From NCBI GenBank assembly GCA_903911165.1, contig CAIWCQ010000040.1, positions 1 to 5,460 of the forward strand: a stretch of DNA of 5,460 nt. Reading direction: 5' to 3'. Below are positions 1 to 5,460 of the stretch, piece after piece. Position 1 is the stretch's first letter. Every line of letters begins with the position of its first letter. A program made the translations under genes and the position numbers. Below the pieces are notes generated by a model, which searched no databases, was not told the DNA's origin, and worked only from the letters and a program-made list of their open reading frames with translations. The stretch comes from an uncultured Actinomycetes bacterium (GTDB taxonomy: Bacteria; Actinomycetota; Actinomycetes; Mycobacteriales; Mycobacteriaceae).

Positions 1-1487
1 GCGTGGATTTCGCTGAGCAGATCCTCGAGGACACCGACGGCTATGGCGTCGATATTGTGCTGAATTCGCTGACCGGCGCCGCCCAGCGGGCAGGTGTGGA
101 CCTGCTGGCATTCGGCGGTCGGTTCATCGAGATCGGCAAGAAGGATATCTACGGCGACACCCGGCTGGGACTGTTCCCGTTCCGCCGCAACCTGTCCTTC
201 TACGGCGTGGATCTGGCGCTGATGTGCACGACCCATCCGGAGCAGATCCGTGAGCTGCTCAACACCGTCTACCGGCTGACCGCCGAGGGTGTGTTGCCGC
301 AGCCGGAGACCACCCACTACCCGCTGGCCGAGGCTGCCACCGCCATCCGCGTGATGGGTGCCGCCGAACACACCGGCAAGCTGATCCTGTCGATCCCGCG
401 GGTCGGGCACAGCACGGTGGTCGTTCCACCGGAGCAGGCGAGGGTCTACCGCTCCGACGGCGCCTATATCGTCACCGGCGGCTTGGGCGGTCTGGGCTTG
501 TTCCTGGCAGCGAAGATGTCTGCGGCCGGGGCCGGACGTATCGTGCTGAACTCGAGATCGCAGCCGAAGGCGGCAGCGCTCGCCGAGATCACGCGGATGC
601 GCGCCAACGGTACCGAGATCGAGGTCGTCAGCGGCGACATCGCGCAGGCGGAGACGGTCGACCGGCTGGTGTCGGTGGCCACCTCGAGCGGACTTCCGGT
701 CCGCGGGGTGCTGCATGCCGCTGCGGTGGTGGAGGACGCGATCCTGGCCAACATCACCGACGAACTCATCGAGCGGGACTGGGCGCCGAAGGTGTACGGC
801 GCCTGGCACCTGCACCGGGCCACCACAACCCAACCGCTGGACTGGTTCTGCTCGTTCTCCTCGGCGGCAGCGCTGCTGGGCTCGCCTGGGCAGGGCGCCT
901 ACGCGGCGGCCAACAGCTGGCTGGACGGCTTCACGCACTGGCGGCGTGCTCAGGGTCTGCCGGCCACCGCGATCGCCTGGGCCGCGTGGGACGAGATCGG
1001 CGCGGGTGCCCATCTAGCCACCGCCGGTGACACCACGATGATCAGCCCGGACGAGGGTGCCGACGCCTTCGAGGCACTGTTGCGGCACAACCGCGCCCAC
1101 ACGGGTTACGCGCCGGTGATCGGCACACCGTGGTTGACCGACCTCGCCCGGCGCAGCCCGTTCGCCGAGGCGTTCCAGGCCAGCGCCGAGCGCCCGATCG
1201 ACACCAGCAGCTTCCGTGCTGAACTGCACAGCGCCGCGCGGGAGGAATGGCCCACGTTGGTCCGGCGTCTTGTGGCCGAACAACTGAGCCTGATTTTGCG
1301 CAGGTCGGTCGACCCGGATCGGGCGATCTCAGAGTATGGTTTGGACTCGCTGGGCAACCTCGAGCTACGCACCCGAATCGAGACGGAGACCGGTGTCCGG
1401 GTCCGTTCCATGGACATCACCACGGTTCGTGCGTTGGGCGAGACCCTGTGCGAAACGTTGGCCGGTGTTCTCACGTCAGCTCGCTAA
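1..1487 (+). CDS. Mas/Pks5-like type I polyketide synthase, C-terminal part (ER end - KR - ACP), 5'-truncated
   Basis: This is the last ~494 residues of a multidomain polyketide synthase; the reading frame enters from the left edge, so the first Met/Val is not a true start. Numbering from base 3, residues ~1-132 are the C-terminal part of an enoylreductase (DIVLNSLTG at 17-25, GGRFIEIGK at 38-46). Residues ~153-335 are a complete ketoreductase: NADPH-binding TGGLGGLG at 158-165 and catalytic Ser287, Tyr300 and Asn304 in the FSS...YAAAN context. Residues ~418-488 are an acyl carrier protein with GLDSL at 446-450, Ser449 being the phosphopantetheine site. No thioesterase follows; the frame stops (TAA) soon after the ACP. 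The ER-KR-ACP end and the wording of the ACP motif ([13 protein letters not shown]) fit mycobacterial Mas/Pks5/Pks2-type synthases, which iteratively build methyl-branched fatty acids in the cytoplasm. The extender unit cannot be told because the KS and AT lie outside. The papA gene downstream supports a glycolipid role. Family call is firm; the specific orthologue is not. Confidence 0.95.
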   Translation, partial: VDFAEQILEDTDGYGVDIVLNSLTGAAQRAGVDLLAFGGRFIEIGKKDIYGDTRLGLFPFRRNLSFYGVDLALMCTTHPEQIRELLNTVYRLTAEGVLPQPETTHYPLAEAATAIRVMGAAEHTGKLILSIPRVGHSTVVVPPEQARVYRSDGAYIVTGGLGGLGLFLAAKMSAAGAGRIVLNSRSQPKAAALAEITRMRANGTEIEVVSGDIAQAETVDRLVSVATSSGLPVRGVLHAAAVVEDAILANITDELIERDWAPKVYGAWHLHRATTTQPLDWFCSFSSAAALLGSPGQGAYAAANSWLDGFTHWRRAQGLPATAIAWAAWDEIGAGAHLATAGDTTMISPDEGADAFEALLRHNRAHTGYAPVIGTPWLTDLARRSPFAEAFQASAERPIDTSSFRAELHSAAREEWPTLVRRLVAEQLSLILRRSVDPDRAISEYGLDSLGNLELRTRIETETGVRVRSMDITTVRALGETLCETLAGVLTSAR

Positions 1488-1515
1488 CAGGATCGGCTGC
1501 TGACGGGAACCGACT

Positions 1516-1522
1516 GAGGGAG
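1516..1522 (+). promoter_or_regulatory. Ribosome binding site for the PapA gene
   Basis: GAGGGAG lies 10 bases before the GTG at 1533 and supports that start. It sits in the 45-bp spacer (1488-1532) after the synthase stop codon. No promoter-like element or strong hairpin is seen in this spacer, so papA is probably co-transcribed with the synthase. Confidence 0.65.
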
Positions 1523-1532
1523 CGAGTGCACT

Positions 1533-2969
1533 GTGGTTGCGCTGACGGCCATCCATGACTGGGTGGATGCGCCGGGTTCGGTCGTGTCGTGGGCGCCCTC
1601 GCCGGCCTGCGCGGCGAAGGTCGCACAGGCTCCGGCGACCGACGTGCCTGCCAGCTATCAGCAGGAGCAGCACGTCCGCACCTTTCGTGAGCACTCGGCC
1701 AACGGGCTGGAGATGGCGCGGCTACTGATTCCGTCGTGGAACATCCCGGGCCGCTGCGATACCCGGGCGATGACCTACGTGATTAATTCCTATCTTCGGC
1801 GCCACGACACTTATCACAGTTGGTTCGAGTTCGATGACACCGATCGGCTGGTCCGGCACACCGTCGGCAACCCAGCGGATATCGCTTACGTCGCGACCAA
1901 GCACGGTGAGATGAACGCCGCGCAGTGGCGGGAGCACATTTTGGCCACGCCGAGCCCACTGCATTGGGATTGCTTCACTTTCGGTGTGATTCAACGCGCC
2001 GATCACTTCACGTTTTACGCCTGTATCGACCACGTACACGCGGATGCGATGTTCATGGTCAACCTTTTCGTGGAACTTAATATGAATTACGCGGCCCTGG
2101 TCGAGGGCGGGGCGCCGATCCGGCTTCCGGAGACGGGTAGTTACAACGACTACTGCGTCCGGCAACGCGACTACACCGCGGCGCTGTCCCTGGAGTCCCC
2201 GGAAGTCGCCGCATGGGTTGATTTCCTGCAACGCAACGGCGGCACGATGCCGACGTTCCCACTCCCACTGGGGGATCCGTCCGTGCCGTGCACAGGCGAC
2301 CTCATCACCGTGACGCTGATGGACGCTCATGACAGCGATCGCTTCGAGTCGGTATGCACTTCGGCGGGCGTGCGGTTCATCGGCGGCGTCTTCGCCTGCG
2401 CCGCAATTGCTGAACGCGAACTGACCGGTGCGGACAGTTATCACGTGATCACCCCGACCACTACTCGCAGTACCCCGGCCGAACAGGCGACGACCGGCTG
2501 GTTCACCGGCGTGGTGCCAATCTCGGTTCCGGTCGGCGGGCTGTCCTTCGTCGAGGTGGCGAGAGCGGCTCAGGGGGCGTTCGACTCCGGTATGCCACTC
2601 GCCAATGTCCCGATCGAGCGGGTGATGGAGTTGGCCGCCTCGGTTCCCGGCATCAGAAAACCGGGCGCCGGCATACCGATGCTGTCGTATCTGGACATCG
2701 GCCTACCGCCGCTGAACCCGGTGGTGATGGGTCAGTGGCAGCAACGGAACGGACAGCTCTACACCGACCTGGGCGCGGCGAATCAGATCGGCATGTGGGT
2801 CAACCGCCGCGACGCCGGGACCGCCATCACCGTCGCCTACCCCGACAATCCCATCGCCCGTGAGTCGGTGGCCCAGTATGTCGATCTGATGAAGATGGTC
2901 TTCCTGCGTGTCGCCGAGGGCCGCGCCGACTCCGTCACCTCACCGCGCATCCCGAAGGCCTCGGTGTGA
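1533..2969 (+). CDS. papA: PapA-family (PapA1/PapA3-like) polyketide synthase-associated acyltransferase
   Basis: This 478-residue cytosolic acyltransferase belongs to the condensation-domain superfamily. Known family members transfer a PKS-made or CoA-linked acyl chain to a hydroxyl of trehalose or a related sugar. The catalytic HxxxD motif is His167-Val-His-Ala-Asp171 in the context DHVHADAMF. Other family landmarks are the N-terminal block SYQQEQHVR (41-49), the stretch YVINSYLRRHDTYHSWF (82-98), which closely resembles what I recall of M. tuberculosis PapA3, TGWFTGVVP (321-329), SYLDIG (385-390) and PDNPIARESVAQY near residues 437-449. Length is typical for the family and the gene looks intact. 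The GTG start has a well-placed GAGGGAG upstream and begins directly before the expected IHDW block. There is no signal peptide. The gene follows a synthase lacking a thioesterase, so PapA is the likely chain-release enzyme. Its last bases overlap the next start. PapA1, A2, A3 and A4 subtypes cannot be separated here, so only the family symbol is given. Confidence 0.92.
   Translation: MVALTAIHDWVDAPGSVVSWAPSPACAAKVAQAPATDVPASYQQEQHVRTFREHSANGLEMARLLIPSWNIPGRCDTRAMTYVINSYLRRHDTYHSWFEFDDTDRLVRHTVGNPADIAYVATKHGEMNAAQWREHILATPSPLHWDCFTFGVIQRADHFTFYACIDHVHADAMFMVNLFVELNMNYAALVEGGAPIRLPETGSYNDYCVRQRDYTAALSLESPEVAAWVDFLQRNGGTMPTFPLPLGDPSVPCTGDLITVTLMDAHDSDRFESVCTSAGVRFIGGVFACAAIAERELTGADSYHVITPTTTRSTPAEQATTGWFTGVVPISVPVGGLSFVEVARAAQGAFDSGMPLANVPIERVMELAASVPGIRKPGAGIPMLSYLDIGLPPLNPVVMGQWQQRNGQLYTDLGAANQIGMWVNRRDAGTAITVAYPDNPIARESVAQYVDLMKMVFLRVAEGRADSVTSPRIPKASV
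2954..2958 (+). promoter_or_regulatory. Weak ribosome binding site inside the end of papA
   Basis: GAAGG lies 7 bases before the GTG start at 2966, within the last codons of papA. It is a modest match to Shine-Dalgarno. Together with the 4-bp overlap of stop and start (GTGA, 2966-2969), it suggests translational coupling to papA. Confidence 0.45.
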
Positions 2970-4348
2970 CCCGCCTCGATGGTCCGGCGGAGGCCGCTGC
3001 GAGATCTGACGTCGGCAACGTGGTGCCCTATGCGGATCAGGCGTTGTTCCTCGCCCTGCGCGGCGCCGGCCAGGAGGCGGTCATGCAGGGGCTGTGGATC
3101 TATCGGCACCCCGTCGACCTCAATGGTGTGCGGCGCTTTCACCGCAACCTCTTCGGAACCCTGCTGGCCCGCCGGATCGAGCCGTCGCCGCTGCCGTTCG
3201 GGCGGCATCGCTGGGTGTCCCAGCCGTTCACTGATTCCAACTTCGATATTGCGCAACATCCCCGCCCCCGAGATGAGCTTTACACCTGGGCTGATGAGCA
3301 GGTCGAACTGCCACTCGACCCGGAGCGGGGGCCGGCCTGGCGGCTGGGCGTCCAACCGTTCGACGACGGCACGACTGTGGTGAGCCTGGTGGCCTCGCAC
3401 TGTGTCGCCGACGGCGCCGGCAGCTTCATGGCGATCGCCCAGGCAAGTACGGGGGCGACCCGCGATCTGGGGCTTCCGCCAGCGGGCTCACGCACGCGAC
3501 GGCGCGGGATACGTGAGGATCTCCGTCAGCTCAGAGGTGATCTTCCCGAGGTGGGCCGGACGCTGCGGCGGGCCGCCAAAGTCGCTGTAGGGCGTCGCGC
3601 TGAACTTCGTCGGTCGGCGCCAGACCGATCAGTCTCCGACACCGGATCACGGACCGTTCGGATGCCGACGGTCTCAGCCTTCATCGACGCCACGCAGTGG
3701 GATTCCCGGGCGCAATCCCTTGGTGGCAATAGCTTTTCGTTAGTGGCCGGCTTTGCCGGCAAGCTCGCTGCGCGCCTCCACCGTGCCCGGGCCTCGGACG
3801 GTGCCGTGACGCTGATGCTCCCGGTGAGCGAGCGCGCGGATCTCGAGGACACCGGTGGCAATGTGGTGTCGATCGCCCATGTCAGCTTCGATCCCGGTCC
3901 GGTCACCGCCGACCTGAGCGGACCGCGCGCCGCGATCCGTGAGGGTCTGAAGAACGCGCGCGACGTTCCCGACGAGATGATGGAACTGCTCCCGCTGATC
4001 CCGTTTCTGCCCAGACGCGGGATTGCCCGGATAGCTGACGCAGCCTTCGGGTTCACCGCGGATCTGCCGGTGTCCTGCTCCAATTTCGGCGCAATGCCGA
4101 CGGAAGTGACCGTTGTTGATGGAACGCCGGCGGAGTACATGTGCTTTCGTGGCGTGGATCGGCACGTCACCGCCGACAATCTCGACCGCCGTCGCGGCGC
4201 CATGACAGTCACATCCGGAAAAGTTGGCGAGAAGATGGCGATCACCGTCATCAGCTATCAGCCGGGGATGGAAAACTCGCGGGCGGAGCTTCGCGGGGTA
4301 ATGACCGAAACCCTGAAAGACTTCGGACTTTCCGGCGAAATAGTGTGA
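2966..4348 (+). CDS. WS/DGAT- or condensation-like acyltransferase, first tandem copy (460 aa)
   Basis: A complete 460-residue protein of the HxxxD acyltransferase superfamily, closer in layout to wax ester synthase/diacylglycerol acyltransferases than to PapA. The probable catalytic motif is ASHCVADG, with His145, Asp149 and Gly150. GPAW (122-125) sits where WS/DGATs carry PLW. GGNS (253-256) occupies the place of the NDVVLA block, and SNFG (372-375), followed by a predicted beta strand, resembles the C-terminal SNVxGP-like motif. The first His of the classical HHxxxDG is Ser here. Residues ~175-216 form a very arginine-rich linker (RTRRR at 176-180) likely to be helical and surface-exposed. 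No signal peptide or clear membrane span is seen. The GTG start overlaps the papA stop; conservation with the next gene begins near residue 25, so the start cannot lie much later. By position it probably acylates the same glycolipid or an intermediate, but substrate and activity are unknown. A non-catalytic PKS-partner role is also possible. Confidence 0.85.
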   Translation: MTRLDGPAEAAARSDVGNVVPYADQALFLALRGAGQEAVMQGLWIYRHPVDLNGVRRFHRNLFGTLLARRIEPSPLPFGRHRWVSQPFTDSNFDIAQHPRPRDELYTWADEQVELPLDPERGPAWRLGVQPFDDGTTVVSLVASHCVADGAGSFMAIAQASTGATRDLGLPPAGSRTRRRGIREDLRQLRGDLPEVGRTLRRAAKVAVGRRAELRRSAPDRSVSDTGSRTVRMPTVSAFIDATQWDSRAQSLGGNSFSLVAGFAGKLAARLHRARASDGAVTLMLPVSERADLEDTGGNVVSIAHVSFDPGPVTADLSGPRAAIREGLKNARDVPDEMMELLPLIPFLPRRGIARIADAAFGFTADLPVSCSNFGAMPTEVTVVDGTPAEYMCFRGVDRHVTADNLDRRRGAMTVTSGKVGEKMAITVISYQPGMENSRAELRGVMTETLKDFGLSGEIV

Positions 4349-4355
4349 GGTGGAG
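4347..4355 (+). promoter_or_regulatory. Strong ribosome binding site overlapping the upstream stop codon
   Basis: GAGGTGGAG begins inside the TGA stop of the preceding gene and ends 5 bases before the ATG at 4361. It identifies this ATG as the start of the fourth gene and keeps the two paralogues in one translational unit. Confidence 0.7.
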
Positions 4356-4360
4356 CTGAG

Positions 4361-5460
4361 ATGACGACACAAGCCCGGCCACGCGGCGAACTCTTTCGCC
4401 GGTCTCGGCGCGAGCAACCCTCGGAGCATCGTCTCGCGTTCCTCGATCACGCCGCACTCGAACTGCTGCGTGCGACGGGCCGCAATCAGCTGATCCAGAT
4501 CGTCTGGGTATACGAGCGTCCTCTCGACGAGGATGGATTGAAACGTTTCCACAAGAATCTCTACGCGTCACTGGGCAGCAGGCTGATCGAACGTTCGCCA
4601 CTGCCGTTCGGACGGCCGCGGTGGGTGCAACCGGTTGGTTCGCTTCCGCCCATCCGCCGGGCTGAACATTCCAGGCCGCGCGCGGAGTTGATGGACTGGT
4701 CCGACGAACTGGCCCGCCTACCCATCGACCCGGAACGCGGGCCGGGCTGGTATCTGGCCGTCCAACCCCTCGACGACGGCTCGACGGCTGCCAGCATCAT
4801 CGCCTCGCACGTGATTGGCGACGGGGTTGGCGCCCTGATGGCGGTCTTCGAGGCAGTTACCGGCAATATCCGACAGACCGGCTATGACCGGCCCGGATCC
4901 CGCTCGCGCTTTCAGGCCGTTGTTGCGGATTTACGGCAGGCCGGCCGTGACCTGCCGCTGACCGTACGCACGGCGGTCAAGGCCGCCAAGATGGCCCGCG
5001 CCAAGCGTGATGACTTCTCCCGCGCCCGGGCTGCGCGCACCGGAACTCCGGACAACCGTCATGTTGTGATTCCGTCTGTCGCCGTCTACCTGGATATCGC
5101 CGAGTGGGATGCTAAAGCCGAATCCCTTGGCGGGAACAGCTATTCGCTACTGGCAGGTTTCGCCGCGAAGCTTGGTGAGCACCTGGGTCGGCGACGCGCC
5201 TCAGACGGTGCGGTCACCCTGACCATCGCGATCAACCTTCGCGAAAGCCTCGACGACGACCGTGCCCTGGCGATGGCTTTCGCCAGTGCCCCCGTCGATC
5301 CGACGAAAGTCGCCGTTGATCTCACCGAGGCCCGCACCGCGGTCCGCGAGTCGCGGGAGAGGGCGAAGTCTGAACCCGACCCGGCCATGGAGATCATGCC
5401 GCTGATGCCGTGGCTGCCGCGCGGCGCCGTCAAGGGTGTAGCCGATCTGCTGTTCGCCTA
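4361..5460 (+). CDS. WS/DGAT- or condensation-like acyltransferase, second tandem copy, 3'-truncated by window
   Basis: Translation from the ATG at 4361 stays open for 366 codons to the window edge, so the end lies outside; by comparison with its neighbour about 95 residues are missing. It is a clear paralogue of the preceding gene. Shared blocks are LPFGRxRWV (81-89), DPERGPxW (123-130), VQPxDDG (134-140), ASHVIGDG (148-155), SLGGNSYSLLAGFAAKL (255-271), RASDGAVTL (279-287) and MPLMPWLPRG (346-355). His150, Asp154 and Gly155 form the presumed HxxxDG active site. The N-terminus is basic (RRSRR at 13-17) and residues ~180-228 again form a basic linker. It differs from its neighbour around 289-300, where INLRESL replaces PVSERAD. 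Starting codons are supported by a strong upstream GAGGTGGAG and a 12-bp spacer. It contains a TTA leucine codon at 4931. Likely role is a second acyl transfer in the same glycolipid pathway; substrate unknown. The SNFG-like C-terminal motif of the first copy lies beyond the window. Confidence 0.85.
   Translation, partial: MTTQARPRGELFRRSRREQPSEHRLAFLDHAALELLRATGRNQLIQIVWVYERPLDEDGLKRFHKNLYASLGSRLIERSPLPFGRPRWVQPVGSLPPIRRAEHSRPRAELMDWSDELARLPIDPERGPGWYLAVQPLDDGSTAASIIASHVIGDGVGALMAVFEAVTGNIRQTGYDRPGSRSRFQAVVADLRQAGRDLPLTVRTAVKAAKMARAKRDDFSRARAARTGTPDNRHVVIPSVAVYLDIAEWDAKAESLGGNSYSLLAGFAAKLGEHLGRRRASDGAVTLTIAINLRESLDDDRALAMAFASAPVDPTKVAVDLTEARTAVRESRERAKSEPDPAMEIMPLMPWLPRGAVKGVADLLFA

Noticed and set aside
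1488..1532. Possible terminator or promoter between the PKS and papA
   Set aside because: Only a very short stem (TCGG...CCGA) with a long loop is visible and no T-tract or convincing -10/-35. The spacer is better explained as a leader with a ribosome binding site.
715..1558. Plus-strand frames at 715-1017 and 1247-1558 overlapping the PKS
   Set aside because: They are out-of-frame readings of the ketoreductase and ACP coding sequence with Arg/Pro/Thr-rich translations. The PKS frame is certain.
1722..2444. Long minus-strand open frame (240 codons) opposite papA
   Set aside because: It lies wholly antisense to a gene with clear family motifs. The translation shows no recognisable domain, and such frames are expected in high-GC coding DNA.
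3746..3760. GCCGGC-TTT-GCCGGC inverted/direct repeat that could form a hairpin
   Set aside because: It lies inside coding sequence for the conserved AGFAGK block, lacks a T-run, and is easily produced by codon usage. The second copy keeps the protein sequence but not the repeat.
3526..4251. Minus-strand open frame (241 codons) opposite the first tandem acyltransferase
   Set aside because: Serine-, arginine- and alanine-rich low-complexity translation typical of an antisense shadow, inside a gene supported by paralogue conservation.
3740..4552. Minus-strand open frame (270 codons) spanning the junction of the two tandem acyltransferases
   Set aside because: It is antisense to conserved motifs in both genes, ignores the real gene boundary, and its translation has no recognisable domain or ribosome binding site support.

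Overview
The window is high-GC DNA, roughly two thirds G+C by eye, with strong G/C preference at third codon positions and several GTG starts. The gene content is a Mas/Pks5-type polyketide synthase followed by a PapA-type acyltransferase and two further acyltransferase-like genes. This combination is characteristic of Mycobacterium in the broad sense, most likely a rapid grower (Mycolicibacterium-like). That placement comes from family recognition and has not been checked by database search.

All genes lie on the + strand and form one tight operon. Positions 1-1487 are the 3' end of a large modular polyketide synthase, covering the end of an enoylreductase, a complete ketoreductase and a terminal acyl carrier protein, with no thioesterase. 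After 45 bp, 1533-2969 is a complete PapA1/PapA3-like acyltransferase. It overlaps by 4 bp a complete 460-residue acyltransferase-like gene (2966-4348). After another 12 bp comes a fourth gene, a diverged tandem copy of the third, which starts at 4361 and runs off the right edge of the window. Non-coding DNA is limited to the two short spacers, which carry ribosome binding sites. No RNA gene, mobile element, CRISPR array or convincing terminator is visible.

The genes suggest a route to an acylated cell-envelope glycolipid. The synthase would build a fully reduced, probably methyl-branched fatty acyl chain held on its carrier domain. The PapA protein would transfer that chain directly to a sugar, probably trehalose, which would explain the missing thioesterase. 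The two paralogous proteins, which keep an HxxxDG acyltransferase motif but are distant from classical wax ester synthase/DGAT enzymes, probably perform further acyl transfers or have a related accessory role. The order pks - papA - two tandem acyltransferase-like genes resembles, from memory, the lipooligosaccharide locus of M. smegmatis (around MSMEG_4727-4730). The least characterised part of the window, and the best candidate for something new, is the tandem pair at 2966-5460.
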